Assembly (NCBI RefSeq): GCF_037477895.1
Contig: NZ_CP132744.1
Location: 1,736,001 to 1,800,000, forward strand
DNA length: 64,000 bases
Source of the DNA: Mycetohabitans endofungorum
Lineage (GTDB): Bacteria; Pseudomonadota; Gammaproteobacteria; Burkholderiales; Burkholderiaceae
Reading direction: 5' to 3'
This document shows positions 1 to 8,996 of the stretch, in pieces (position 1 is the stretch's first letter; each line of letters begins with the position of its first letter). The notes beneath the pieces were generated by a model. It searched no databases. It had not been told where the DNA came from and worked only from the letters and a program-made list of their open reading frames with translations. A program made the position numbers and the translations under genes.

Positions 1-1063
1 CTGGCACCGACTCACCTGACTCGCTCGTCAGTCGCAACAGCGGCGTTGCCGCCTGCAAGCCATCCAGATTTGACACTGCTGTTGGCACGCCCGCCTGGGA
101 GCCCAGGCTGAAGGTCAGTTCCTTGGGCGATTTGCACGCATTGCACTGAAGCTCGACCCATACTTGCCCAATACTGAGTTCGGCCTTCACTGCCGAGCGC
201 GGCTTCTTCTTAAAGGTCACTGTCCACGCTCGCTGCCCGCCTGCCACCGCCAACACCGGCGAGCCCACCACCCGACCACTCATCACGGCCCGGTCTGCAT
301 CCGGTCGCGCAGCGTCACCCGTTTTAACCGGCGCCGCCTCAAACAACCGCACGCCCCCACTGGGCCACGCAATGCCGGCTGCCTCGTCACACACCACGCG
401 CGTTCGACGCCCGGTACGCACCAGTGGATCGCGCACCACCCATCGCATATCCGTGAGACGCGCTGCATTCACCGTCACCGGTTGCTCGAGCGCATACTGC
501 ACCGCGTTGCCCGCGCTATCGTACCCCGCATCGAGTCGCAGCCCTGCCGGCAGCACCAGTTCCCGCATCCCGTCGGCCAACGTAAAATGCACGGTTACCC
601 GGTCCGCTTGCGCCGCCCGTGGCTTAAGTGTCAGCATCTGCCTGTAATACAGCTCGCGATGCTGCGCCGGCAGTGCATTGAGCAACGCCCGCGGCGTCTC
701 CAGCAGCCCCAGCAACGCGAGCAAAAACGCGCGCTCGGCCGGCAGGCGTTGGTCTGCCTGCTGTGGTGTCTCGTACAGGTCGATCAGGCGCTGCCGCTCA
801 ACTGCCCACGCCTGTTCCGTCTTCTGACGCGCCTGTTCCTCCTCATGCTCGGTGAAATTATTTTCTTCCCACTTAGGATCCCATTTGCCCGCGTCCACAC
901 CCAACAGCACTTGCGCCCACGTGCCAATGATCTTTTCTTGCGCGTCTTGGAACGGCAGCCGCTGACAATACGCGCGAAAGGCATCCAATCGCGCGCCGAT
1001 TGATCGATCGTCCAGCACGAACGATATTGCGTCATTATTTGCGCGCTGCTCTGTCGCCATCAT
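1..1063 (-). CDS. eCIS baseplate J-like protein (Afp11-like), partial
   Basis: The frame is open from an ATG at 1063 to the window edge, giving about 354 N-terminal residues; the rest lies outside. AAGGA sits 5 nt before the ATG. The N-terminal part is acidic and helical. It is followed by a segment with ELYYRQMLTLKPR and then LPAGLRLDAG, which resembles the start of large baseplate-J/wedge proteins that link spike and sheath in contractile injection systems. Assignment rests mainly on position, directly after the PAAR-like gene, as in Afp11/PVC11 loci. The C-terminal baseplate-J fold is not visible here, so the name is well supported by synteny but only moderately by sequence. Confidence 0.8.
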   Translation of the reverse strand, partial: MMATEQRANNDAISFVLDDRSIGARLDAFRAYCQRLPFQDAQEKIIGTWAQVLLGVDAGKWDPKWEENNFTEHEEEQARQKTEQAWAVERQRLIDLYETPQQADQRLPAERAFLLALLGLLETPRALLNALPAQHRELYYRQMLTLKPRAAQADRVTVHFTLADGMRELVLPAGLRLDAGYDSAGNAVQYALEQPVTVNAARLTDMRWVVRDPLVRTGRRTRVVCDEAAGIAWPSGGVRLFEAAPVKTGDAARPDADRAVMSGRVVGSPVLAVAGGQRAWTVTFKKKPRSAVKAELSIGQVWVELQCNACKSPKELTFSLGSQAGVPTAVSNLDGLQAATPLLRLTSESGESVP

Positions 1064-1101
1064 TGCTGTCCTTGAATGCATCGTCGCATTTCTTCGGTGC
1101 G

Positions 1102-1533
1102 TCAACCCGCCTTCACGTTGACCTGCGTAACTACAAACCGCCCTTTACCGGGCGTAGGCACGCCCACCGTTGGATCCGGGGTGCTGGCCGGCGGTGGCAT
1201 CGTCGCGGGTGCCGTCGGAATAAACATCGCTTGACATTGCCCCCCCTTAATCAGCACCGGTGCGCCACTGAACACCTGTTTACCGATTTGATCGGGCGCG
1301 GCCATCACCATCTGAATGAGGCCCACGCCTGGCACCGTAAAGGTGCCCGACACATACGGCACGCCCGGCACGACTACCTTCGCCAAATCGCTGATCACGC
1401 ACCCGGGCTTGCCCTTCACCATGAACCGCCCAGTGCCGGCCAGCATCGCTTGCGCCGGCGCCATTAGCGTCCGGTTACCGAAATTGGGTTCAAACATCAC
1501 CACGTCACCGGTAGCCACCATCAGCTCACCCAT
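1102..1533 (-). CDS. eCIS PAAR-like spike tip protein (Afp10-like)
   Basis: A 143-residue protein, probably the conical tip capping the central spike of the injection particle. The ATG at 1533 overlaps the stop of the gp25-like gene as TAATG, indicating translational coupling, and fixes the start despite a longer open frame upstream. Visible features are a Gly/Val/Pro-rich beta body (VPGVPYVSGTFTVPGVG) and a segment PVLIKGGQCQAMFIPTAPA reminiscent of metal-binding PAAR-like tips. The end is Pro-rich. It is short compared with some Afp10 proteins that carry C-terminal extensions, so no effector domain is fused here. Confidence 0.75.
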   Translation of the reverse strand: MGELMVATGDVVMFEPNFGNRTLMAPAQAMLAGTGRFMVKGKPGCVISDLAKVVVPGVPYVSGTFTVPGVGLIQMVMAAPDQIGKQVFSGAPVLIKGGQCQAMFIPTAPATMPPPASTPDPTVGVPTPGKGRFVVTQVNVKAG

Positions 1534-1973
1534 TAAAAGCCTCCGCCCGTGCCGTCCTGCAGGTCCAGCGCACCGGAGACGCGCCGCGTCTGCGCCTGCC
1601 CCGCCAACCGGTACGTCACCTCGATCCCTAACCATCCCGGTTGGTGCACATCCTGTTGCATATCGATTTCCACCACTTCGGCGCGCGGCTCCTCCCGCGC
1701 CACACTCTCCAAAATGCGGCGCCGCAAACCCGCCAGCACGCCTTCGGACAGGCTCGCAAACACCGCCGCCTGCAAGTCACAGCCGTATGTACTACGCATA
1801 ATCCGCTCGCCCGGTTGAGTTTGGAACAACACTTTTAAACTCTGCTCCACGTTATGCGCGCCAGCCGACATCGTCACCCCACTGTCTCCCTCGTGCTTGG
1901 GCAATTTAAAAGTTAGCGGAAACGCCCAGCCTTGACCATACAAATCCGATTCGGTATCCTCAACGCTCATCAA
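1533..1973 (-). CDS. eCIS gp25-like baseplate wedge protein (Afp9-like)
   Basis: A 146-residue protein of the T4 gp25/lysozyme-like wedge family, which initiates sheath assembly on the baseplate. The hallmark core is visible: G-W-x-F-P near residue 15, then a run of about 30 residues to the conserved LFQTQPGERIMRSTYGCDL block at residues 49-67, where GER-M--YGC is the family signature. It lies 30 bp downstream of the spike gene and overlaps the next gene by one base. Length and motif agree with the family. It could in principle belong to a phage or T6SS, but the flanking genes fix it as eCIS. Confidence 0.9.
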   Translation of the reverse strand: MMSVEDTESDLYGQGWAFPLTFKLPKHEGDSGVTMSAGAHNVEQSLKVLFQTQPGERIMRSTYGCDLQAAVFASLSEGVLAGLRRRILESVAREEPRAEVVEIDMQQDVHQPGWLGIEVTYRLAGQAQTRRVSGALDLQDGTGGGF

Positions 1974-2003
1974 AGACTCCTATTTGTCGACGCCGCGTCG
2001 GCG

Positions 2004-4280
2004 CTAGCCCAGGTTCACCATCGCGCCCTTCACGTTTGTGATTCCGCTGCCACCCACGTTCGTCGTTGCCTGGCCCTCCACGCTCACCTGCGCGCCCGTC
2101 ACGCTCGCCTGAGCTTGGCCATTGAACGCCACCTTGGGCCCCGCCACGCTCACCTCAGCGTCACCCTTCACGTCAACCTTGGCACCCTTGATCTGAACGC
2201 CCTCATTGCCACTGAGCTTTGTCGTCATCGTGCCATCGACCGCCACTTCATTGGCCGACACGCTCGCTTTGTCCGGCGTCATCGTCATCCGGCTACGCTC
2301 GCTTGACCACGCCACCTCTTGCTTGCCTTGCCCTGATAACTTCGTCTGCGCATCTAGCTTCACATGCTTTTCGCTTGACACGGCCACGCCCGCCTTGCCC
2401 TCTAGCGTCACTTGCTCGGTCGCATTCACCTTAAGGTTTTTCTTTGTCGTCCACGACACATCCCCCGCCTCGACCTCCATCATCACTTGCCCCTGCTTGG
2501 CGGCAAACGAAAGCCCCTTCTCTTCGCTCATCACGAGCTGCTGTTCTGGTGTCGTATCTTGCCCCACCATCCACTGCAACGCATGCTGCTCTCGATCGAA
2601 ACTCAACTCCAGCCGCTTGCCCTGATGCCGCAGCACAATCGCCTTCTTCTCGTTTTTAGCGCTCGGCGCGAACGGCGCCACTTGTTTTGGGTTATGCAGC
2701 GACGCCACAATCACCGGGTCCTGCCCCATGAACTCCAGTGCCACCTCGTCCTCGGCTTCCGGATAAAATGTCACCCCGCTTTGGGTGCTCGCATAGGCGT
2801 GCCCCATGCGCGCCCACAGCACTGACGATCCTAACATCGGCACCGTCACCGGCACCCGGTTCCATGTCGCCGGCTTCGCATCCGTTTGGTGCTTGGCCAC
2901 CTTACCGATCACCAATTCTGCCGGCGCAGGTAGCGACGGTGCCACTGCTGCCGCCTCGTCCAATCCGATCCCCACGATCGTCTTGCCCACCCGCAGCGTC
3001 GAGTCGATCTCGTATTCGAGCTGTGTCACGATTGCGCGCCCGTCCAACGCTGGGCCAAATCCAGTTAACTCCAACGTATCGCCCAACTCGATCGCCTGAC
3101 AGCCCGCCACCGTCCATTGCCCTCGCACCGCCTGCGCATGCTGTTGCGTGATCCAGCCATTGGTCGCACTTTGCTGGATCGCTGGCTCCCATTGTCCAGT
3201 TAGCGACGCCAACCAGCGCGCGTCTTTCAGGGGCTTGATTCGAGTGGGCGCTAGTCCTCCTGCGCCCAGACTGGCCGGTTTCGCCGTCTTCTCCACCACC
3301 CTCTGCGCACTCAAGTCCCAACTTTTCGTGTATACCTGTTGCGGTTGCGTCAGCCCCGAATACGCCCATCGGGCCTCGAGCAAACTCATCCCTGGTCGAG
3401 ACGCCGCAGCCCCAATCCGGTGCGTCTTGCCGCCCAGCTTGGGCGCGTGAATCTTGACGCCCCCATCGGCTTGCGGCCACAACCACGCGCCGTGTTGGCC
3501 TGCCACCGCTCGCACGAATGTCCAGTCCGAGCAATTCCATTGCATCCGCTGCACGGGCTCGGCGACCGGCATCGTCACCTGCGCTTTCACGCCATGCTCG
3601 CCCAGTACCTGCCGTAACACGCTCGCATCCGTACCCTGCTTCAGGATCCGGCTGTCCTGCCGTGCCTTCAACCCCTGCAACCGGTGCTTGAGTCGCACCT
3701 TCAGGCGCCGACCCGTGCTACCAACTTGGACCTGCATCGTCGCCACCACGCCGGCAAACAGCAGCAGCTTGCCCGCCTTCATGCTTAAGCTCTGACCAAT
3801 CGCACCCTGTTCAAGCAGACGCGTGAGCACCGAGTAGTCATCGTGCGGCGCTTGCGGCATTGTTAACAGCACCGTTGCTGTCGGAATTTCGTTGACCGCA
3901 CGACGCACTTCAATGCGCTCTACCCATACGTGCTTGGGATCCAACGGTTGACCATTTAAGCGAATCTCAAGCTCAGCTGGCGCTTCGTCCGCCCCTGTTC
4001 TATTAGGCGCGTGCGCGCTGCCCGCGGTGCCCCGCAGCGCCGAGCCGGCTTCCAATAGCGCCGCGCTCGACTGCGCGGCCTGGCTGATCGTGTCCGCCCA
4101 TGGGCTCACTGCATGGGTGACCACGGCCTGCGCGTCTGCGGCCACGCCCGCGACTGCTGAGCTCGCTTGACTCACCACCTGGTCCACGGCCGACACCGCC
4201 TGATCGGCCACCTCGCTCACGCTCGCCTCAGCCTGGTGTACCGCCTGTTTGATACGCGCCTTAAATGATCCGAATCCCAT
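2004..4280 (-). CDS. eCIS VgrG-like central spike protein (Afp8-like)
   Basis: A 758-residue gp27/gp5-type spike hub. Residues 1-90 are an Ala/Val/Ser-rich, probably helical extension (many QAV, VAD and SQAAQSSAALLEAG-like segments) not expected in a minimal spike. From about residue 100 a beta-rich hub begins (LEIRLNGQPLDPKHVWVERI). The middle contains the OB-fold-like region. Residues from about 590 form a regular V-x-V/G-x-A repeat pattern (for example VDVKGDAEVSVAGPKVAFNG), typical of the triple-stranded beta helix of the needle. It lies between the LysM and gp25 genes, as in Afp8/PVC8. The start follows the first ATG; the N-terminal extension might carry cargo or contact the baseplate, which is speculation. 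Confidence 0.88.
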   Translation of the reverse strand: MGFGSFKARIKQAVHQAEASVSEVADQAVSAVDQVVSQASSAVAGVAADAQAVVTHAVSPWADTISQAAQSSAALLEAGSALRGTAGSAHAPNRTGADEAPAELEIRLNGQPLDPKHVWVERIEVRRAVNEIPTATVLLTMPQAPHDDYSVLTRLLEQGAIGQSLSMKAGKLLLFAGVVATMQVQVGSTGRRLKVRLKHRLQGLKARQDSRILKQGTDASVLRQVLGEHGVKAQVTMPVAEPVQRMQWNCSDWTFVRAVAGQHGAWLWPQADGGVKIHAPKLGGKTHRIGAAASRPGMSLLEARWAYSGLTQPQQVYTKSWDLSAQRVVEKTAKPASLGAGGLAPTRIKPLKDARWLASLTGQWEPAIQQSATNGWITQQHAQAVRGQWTVAGCQAIELGDTLELTGFGPALDGRAIVTQLEYEIDSTLRVGKTIVGIGLDEAAAVAPSLPAPAELVIGKVAKHQTDAKPATWNRVPVTVPMLGSSVLWARMGHAYASTQSGVTFYPEAEDEVALEFMGQDPVIVASLHNPKQVAPFAPSAKNEKKAIVLRHQGKRLELSFDREQHALQWMVGQDTTPEQQLVMSEEKGLSFAAKQGQVMMEVEAGDVSWTTKKNLKVNATEQVTLEGKAGVAVSSEKHVKLDAQTKLSGQGKQEVAWSSERSRMTMTPDKASVSANEVAVDGTMTTKLSGNEGVQIKGAKVDVKGDAEVSVAGPKVAFNGQAQASVTGAQVSVEGQATTNVGGSGITNVKGAMVNLG

Positions 4281-4351
4281 CGTCGTGTTCCCTCAACGGT
4301 TTTATCCCGCCTTGCCCGCGCGTCCGCTTTCGGCGCCCACCGCCACCCGAC

Positions 4352-5020
4352 TCATTTAATCGCCAGCCACCGGCCTGGCTTCAATTCGCTCAAATTGGAT
4401 AGCCCGTTGGCTCGTGCTACTGCCAAATAATCGGCCTTGCCCGCCGCACCGCCTGTCTGCTCGAGCAGGTTCGGCAGCGGTGTCTTATCGTCCGCGCTCA
4501 CCAGTTGGCGTGACACCGGCTGTCCTGCCCGCAGCTTGGCCATGTCATCACTGGTCTCGCCTTTGAGCGTCAATGTCGCGCTGGCCCGCAGCGGCGCTGC
4601 GTTGCGATCGAATAGCGTATAGCTCACCGATAGCTGCTGCAGCCGCCCGGCAAAAAAGCCATGCCCGTGCCAACTCATCTTGCCCCATGTGACCCGCAGA
4701 AACGGCGCTTCGCCTTTCGGCCCGACGGTAAAGCACAGCGCACGCAACTGGCTCAGCTGAGCATCCACCGGCTTGCCGCCGTTAGGGCCTCGTGCATCCA
4801 AAATCAACTCCAGACTTAACGTCGGCGGCTCGACCTGCCGATACCAACTCACGTCATGATGCTGATTGATTCCACTCGACGTTTGGTACGACGCCGCATA
4901 GTCCAAACTAATCGTCTGCGGGTTATACATCGCCGTGAGCGTGCCAATTTTCTTTTGCCCATTGGCCCCCTGATATGCCTCTAGCGTCAACTTCGTCAGG
5001 CCTCGCTCGAGCAGCCCCAT
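4352..5020 (-). CDS. eCIS LysM-domain tail hub protein (Afp7-like)
   Basis: A 222-residue protein. The ATG at 5020 overlaps the upstream stop as TGATG, so the longer open frame is ignored. The body (GTLTAMYNPQTISLDYAASY) matches the LysM peptidoglycan-binding/gp53-like family that clamps tube to spike in contractile tails. The last 35 residues (ADYLAVARANGLSNLSELKPG, shortened here) form a LysM-type module with the usual asparagine/leucine pattern. It sits between the DUF5908 gene and the spike gene, exactly the Afp7 position. It is probably a structural baseplate collar rather than a free cell-wall binder. Confidence 0.88.
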   Translation of the reverse strand: MGLLERGLTKLTLEAYQGANGQKKIGTLTAMYNPQTISLDYAASYQTSSGINQHHDVSWYRQVEPPTLSLELILDARGPNGGKPVDAQLSQLRALCFTVGPKGEAPFLRVTWGKMSWHGHGFFAGRLQQLSVSYTLFDRNAAPLRASATLTLKGETSDDMAKLRAGQPVSRQLVSADDKTPLPNLLEQTGGAAGKADYLAVARANGLSNLSELKPGRWLAIK

Positions 5021-5187
5021 CACAGTTGCTCCCGTTGTTCGTTCAGCAGCTCCAGCGCCCGACGCGCCACCTGCTCCACCCACTCCTGCTCGCTGCGCAT
5101 CGGCAGCGCCGTCGTCGGGTTGCATGGCGTGGGCGATTCACTGACTACCCGCGCTTCAATCACCAACTCCCGAATCTCAATGGTCAT
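5020..5187 (-). CDS. DUF5908 small eCIS protein (Afp6-like)
   Basis: A 55-residue protein starting MTIEIRELVIEARV, the characteristic N-terminus of DUF5908 proteins found in eCIS loci. The ATG at 5187 overlaps the second tube gene's stop as ATGA. Its own stop overlaps the LysM start as TGATG, so three genes are translationally chained here. The C-terminal half (EQEWVEQVARRALELLNEQ) is an amphipathic helix. Role is unknown to me beyond its constant position between tube and LysM genes. Confidence 0.85.
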   Translation of the reverse strand: MTIEIRELVIEARVVSESPTPCNPTTALPMRSEQEWVEQVARRALELLNEQREQL

Positions 5188-5654
5188 CCCCGTACTCCCA
5201 CCCAATGCATTTGCCGGTACGCCAACTCCAGCGTATCAATTAGCACTTCATTTTTTGACGCATCTAGTTCTCCAGTCGTCCACGACACCGGCAAGGCATC
5301 GGTGAGCGTCCAGCTGCACACCGGCCGGTAATCGCCGTTGAGCAACAAAATCACCACGCTTATATACGTGCTCGCCACGTTGCTCAGCACGTGGTTGAAC
5401 AGCATCGTCACCGGCGTGACCGACATCACGCCGCGCTGCAGCACCAACGTGCCGTGCTGCACCTGATCAGGCAACTGCACCGTGCCCAGGTTATCCCCGC
5501 CTTCGCGCAAGCCCGTCACCGCCAGCGTACGTCCCAATCCCGAAATCTGCGCAAAATGCATATCCAGCGGACTGGGCACCCGTTTGATAAAAAACGTCGC
5601 CTGGAACCGGTGCGCCAGGCTGGGCGCAGTCATGCGTGCCGCGATCGTCTTCAT
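5184..5654 (-). CDS. eCIS inner tube protein, second paralogue (Afp5-like)
   Basis: A 156-residue T4 gp19-like tube protein. Visible family features are HRFQATFFIKR near residue 15, the GLGR-L-V-GLREGG core near residue 40, the LQRGVM segment around residue 74, and the W-L-DALPVSW turn near residue 118 that corresponds to the W-V-NAFPTKL of the main tube gene. In Afp/PVC particles this paralogue is thought to form the first ring joining spike to the main tube. It overlaps the sheath gene upstream (ATGA) and the DUF5908 gene downstream. Confidence 0.9.
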   Translation of the reverse strand: MKTIAARMTAPSLAHRFQATFFIKRVPSPLDMHFAQISGLGRTLAVTGLREGGDNLGTVQLPDQVQHGTLVLQRGVMSVTPVTMLFNHVLSNVASTYISVVILLLNGDYRPVCSWTLTDALPVSWTTGELDASKNEVLIDTLELAYRQMHWVGVRG

Positions 5655-6979
5655 GCCAAGGGCCCTCCCACCGTCTCGGTTCCCGCCGCCGTCGTGTCAC
5701 CCAGCTTCAGCACCAGCTTGATCTCAATGCACTCGGCCGCATGCAGCACCGCCACGGCCACTCTTATCATCAAGCGGCCTGCGTCGATGTCCGCCTGCGT
5801 CAGGGTCTCATTCAGGCCCACTTGCACCGAATACGCTGACGTTTCATCCGCACCGGCCAAGCCTCCCTCCAGCCACAGCTGCCGCAGCCAAGCGCTGCAT
5901 AGCCCGCGCAATTGGAACCAGGTCACCTCGTGGTTCGGCTCGAACACCGCAAACCGGCATCGCTCACGCAAGTTGGCTTCAATCCACGTCACCAATCGTC
6001 TGACCTGCACATACCGAAAGGGCGAGTCAGCCTCGCCCGCTAGCGTGCGGCAGCCCCACACGCGCGTGCCCCGCCCCGGAAAGCTGCGAATTAGGTTGAT
6101 CGACGCGCGGGATACGTCGAACCACCCACTCGCTTGCGTCTCTGGATACCTTGGCTGAAGCACATGCGACAGCGCCTCATTGGCTGGCGCCTTCCACACC
6201 CCTATCTCGCGGTCTGTGCGCGCGATCACGCCCAACACTGCCCCACACGGGGGCACGATCCGGTATTCGTCATACGGTCTGGGCGTCGACTCTTTCAGCC
6301 CTACCTTATTGTTCGAGCGGTAATCGGTCATCAGATGGGGGCCATACAGCGCGGCGTGCTGGCCCAGTTCACCCAGTGGCTGTTTTTTTCGCAGCGTGTC
6401 AATGCAGTGCTTTGCGACCCCCGGTTGACTGGGCGCATCCAGTACAAAAAATAGATCCGACCGGCTCGCATGTACTGCATTGAGCAGCGAGCGCCACACC
6501 TCAATCAGCGCGTCGGCCACTTGATCATTGATGGTTTGATCGTCGTGATGAAAGGAGGGTAACGCTTCAATGCATGGAACTAGTTGCGGCACCGCGACCA
6601 GCGTAATCGACGGCTCGCTCAATATCGGCGCCAGGTCACTTTGCAGCCGCTGGTTCCACCAGGTTTGCCACATCTGGCAAGAGGCCTGGTTGGCGGGTTC
6701 TGGATCCGCCCAGCTCAATACGAAGGCGCACTCTCCACCATTATCGAAGTACTGCTTGAGTGTGTCGTGCAGTACACCGGCTGGCACGTTCACTGCCATT
6801 GAAGCATTGCACAGTCTCAACGCAGCCTGTCCAGCGCCTGGCCACCAGCCAATGAACACCGGCACAGCACTGGCTTGCACATCCTCGTTGGCATCCACTG
6901 GATCGATCGTCGAGATCAACTTCACGCCCGGCTCTGGCCACGCTGTTTCGGTTGTTTTCATCACATTCATAGTGCCCAC
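5651..6979 (-). CDS. eCIS sheath protein, third paralogue (Afp4-like)
   Basis: A 442-residue phage tail sheath-family protein. It keeps the sheath landmarks: VQASAVPVFIGWW near the N-terminus, the GVIARTDREIGVWKAPANEAL block in mid-protein, RYVQVRRL, FEPNHEVTW, and the C-terminal YSVQVGLNETLTQADID stretch that interlocks subunits. It is the most divergent of the three sheaths at the N-terminus, which begins with a non-standard MNVMKTTETAW instead of the V-PGVYVEE start of the other two. That suggests a baseplate-proximal or minor sheath ring. A 248-bp gap separates it from the preceding sheath gene. Confidence 0.9.
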   Translation of the reverse strand: MGTMNVMKTTETAWPEPGVKLISTIDPVDANEDVQASAVPVFIGWWPGAGQAALRLCNASMAVNVPAGVLHDTLKQYFDNGGECAFVLSWADPEPANQASCQMWQTWWNQRLQSDLAPILSEPSITLVAVPQLVPCIEALPSFHHDDQTINDQVADALIEVWRSLLNAVHASRSDLFFVLDAPSQPGVAKHCIDTLRKKQPLGELGQHAALYGPHLMTDYRSNNKVGLKESTPRPYDEYRIVPPCGAVLGVIARTDREIGVWKAPANEALSHVLQPRYPETQASGWFDVSRASINLIRSFPGRGTRVWGCRTLAGEADSPFRYVQVRRLVTWIEANLRERCRFAVFEPNHEVTWFQLRGLCSAWLRQLWLEGGLAGADETSAYSVQVGLNETLTQADIDAGRLMIRVAVAVLHAAECIEIKLVLKLGDTTAAGTETVGGPLA

Positions 6980-7227
6980 TCTTGCTATGCCATCCCGTCA
7001 TCATCAACTGCCACCACTAGCTCGCCTTCACGACAAATCAGCGCTACGCTATCCTTTGCAGTCCTGATCTGCACAATCAGCTATTCCATCGAACATCTAT
7101 CACGCCTCTGAGTGCGGCCGTGCGTAGCTTTCGTTGACCAACCCAGCACGGCGTAAGCTTCGCTCAGGATCCGCCTGCAGCCAGGGCTCGTGCGCCCCTT
7201 TAGTGCTGCTGCGCTTGCCTATAACAA
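6980..7227. other. Intergenic gap inside the eCIS operon
   Basis: The only long gap within the structural cluster; flanking eCIS genes are spaced 0-71 bp apart. I see no ORF with a family resemblance, no clear terminator and no convincing promoter. It may be the scar of a lost gene or carry a post-transcriptional control element. Confidence 0.5.
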
Positions 7228-8925
7228 TTAGCTCGGCACCATGTCTTGCGTGAACTGCAACACGGTAAACTCCGCCGGCCGCACCGCAGCCATCCCCACT
7301 TTTGCTATCATTCGGCCATTAGCGACATCGTCCGGTGTCATCGTCACTCCCAGCCCGATTTGCACGAAATACGCTTGTGCAGGCGTCTCGCCCTGCAGTG
7401 CGCCCTTGCGCCACAGCGCAAATAAGTAATGATCCAATGCGCTGCGCACCGCCTCCCAAGTCGGTGCATTGTTGGGCTCAAACACTACCGTGCGCAGCGT
7501 CGCGCACGCATCGCGTTCGACCGCATTGAATAAGCGTCGCACTGAAATGTAGCGCCATGCGGTTTGATTCAGATCCGCCATCGTGCGCGCGCCCCACACC
7601 TTTATCCCTTGGCCATGAAATGCGCGGATTGCGTTGATTTTGTTATTGACTAATCTTCCGTTTAGCGCGTCGTCGAGGCGAATCGGTTCAGCCTTCCCGT
7701 CTTGCCGCACCGAGGCCAACTCCGTCACGCCCACCAGCGCTACGTTCGCCGGCGCCTTCCACACACCGCGTTCACGATCCACCCGAGCAATAACCCCTGC
7801 CATCGCCGCGCTCGCACGCACGATCACAGGCCCGGCTATCTTCTGTTGCGCGGAGGCACGGCACGCGTCGTAAGTTTTTTGTAAATTCTGGGCATTTTCA
7901 CCGGCCCTTTTTGCCTCATCCCCATTCTTACTTGCTTCCTCGTCGAGCGATTTAATTTTTTTCTGCAAAGTCTCTAAGGTTAATTCTTCCAATTCATTGC
8001 TCGGCATACCCGCGTCGATCATCGTTTTTTTCTGGGGGGCCGTAAGATCAATTTTCTTCTTTTTATCGCTCAAATTCCTAATAGAAGGCTCATCGCAAAT
8101 GGTTTTTAAAGCCTTGATTTTATTCGTGAACGCTTTCGCCTTATCTTTATTTCCCTTTGCTTTGCCCAGGAACGATTTGATAGCGAGATTCAAAGTCGCT
8201 AGGGTCGGGTTGCTCAGTCTACAATCCGGCACACCCTCCTTGATCAGATTATTCTGATCTCCCAAGAGCCCGGTCACCGTCACGCCAGCATCCGACACTT
8301 CACGAACATAGCCAGTAGCTAGCGCCGGGAAATACGTGGCCACCTGCGTCGATTCTGCTACGTTCGGCACCTCGAAATTCGTATTACTGCTGTCCTTTGC
8401 CTGCGCATCCCCCAACAAAAACCGGCCGCGATTGCCGCCCGACGTCGCGCTGGCACCTAACAGCGTACCCAATTTCTCGTACACTTTTTTGTCTTTTTCC
8501 GTGCACTCGCACCACACGAGTAACGTGATGTCCGGACAGTGTTCGATCGCCGCGGCCATCTCGGTTAAGTATTCGTCCTCTTGTTCCGGTAGGTGCAGCA
8601 CGTAACACGGCCCACCCCCATTTTCGAAATACAACCGTACACTGTACGAGCCGAGAGGAAGCGTTGGATTTGTCGCCTGTTTCGTCGTAGGCTCCTGTCC
8701 CGCCAGTATCGCCGAAGCATCAATTGTGAGCGTCTCCAACGTACTAAATCGCTTCGTGAATGCCAGCCAACTCTGCACTGGTACACACCTTTTTAACGGT
8801 GCCCCATCAATCGTATTAAAATGCCCGATAAACACGGGCACTGCCGTTTCACCCGACTGGATACTCAACGCCCGTACATTGCTTTCTTCCACATAGACGC
8901 CTGGCACCGCATACGCCTCGCTCAT
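7228..8925 (-). CDS. eCIS sheath protein with large inserted domain (Afp3-like)
   Basis: A 565-residue sheath paralogue. Ends match the neighbouring sheath closely: AVPGVYVEE at the N-terminus, then GVIARVDRERGVWKAPAN, RYISVRRLFNAVE, FEPNNAPTW and YFVQIGLGVTMTPDDVANGR. Between about residues 220 and 365 it carries an extra, Lys/Glu-rich helical segment (for example KGNKDKAKAFTNKIKALK and LQKKIKSLDEEASKNGDEAK). The 422-residue Afp2-like sheath lacks it. The matching DNA (about 7830-8270) is visibly AT-richer than its flanks. The insertion lies just before the conserved VDRERGVWKAPAN core, where sheath proteins tolerate surface domains, so it probably decorates the particle exterior. Confidence 0.92.
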   Translation of the reverse strand: MSEAYAVPGVYVEESNVRALSIQSGETAVPVFIGHFNTIDGAPLKRCVPVQSWLAFTKRFSTLETLTIDASAILAGQEPTTKQATNPTLPLGSYSVRLYFENGGGPCYVLHLPEQEDEYLTEMAAAIEHCPDITLLVWCECTEKDKKVYEKLGTLLGASATSGGNRGRFLLGDAQAKDSSNTNFEVPNVAESTQVATYFPALATGYVREVSDAGVTVTGLLGDQNNLIKEGVPDCRLSNPTLATLNLAIKSFLGKAKGNKDKAKAFTNKIKALKTICDEPSIRNLSDKKKKIDLTAPQKKTMIDAGMPSNELEELTLETLQKKIKSLDEEASKNGDEAKRAGENAQNLQKTYDACRASAQQKIAGPVIVRASAAMAGVIARVDRERGVWKAPANVALVGVTELASVRQDGKAEPIRLDDALNGRLVNNKINAIRAFHGQGIKVWGARTMADLNQTAWRYISVRRLFNAVERDACATLRTVVFEPNNAPTWEAVRSALDHYLFALWRKGALQGETPAQAYFVQIGLGVTMTPDDVANGRMIAKVGMAAVRPAEFTVLQFTQDMVPS

Positions 8926-8996
8926 AACCCGTCCTCACCCCAACGATGGTGTGCGGCACCGGCTGGCGCCGCCCAATCTAGTTTGCTCGCTGGCCG

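Noticed and set aside
2902..3540. 212-residue minus-strand ORF
   Set aside because: Different frame inside the VgrG-like spike gene on the same strand; shadow of the real gene.
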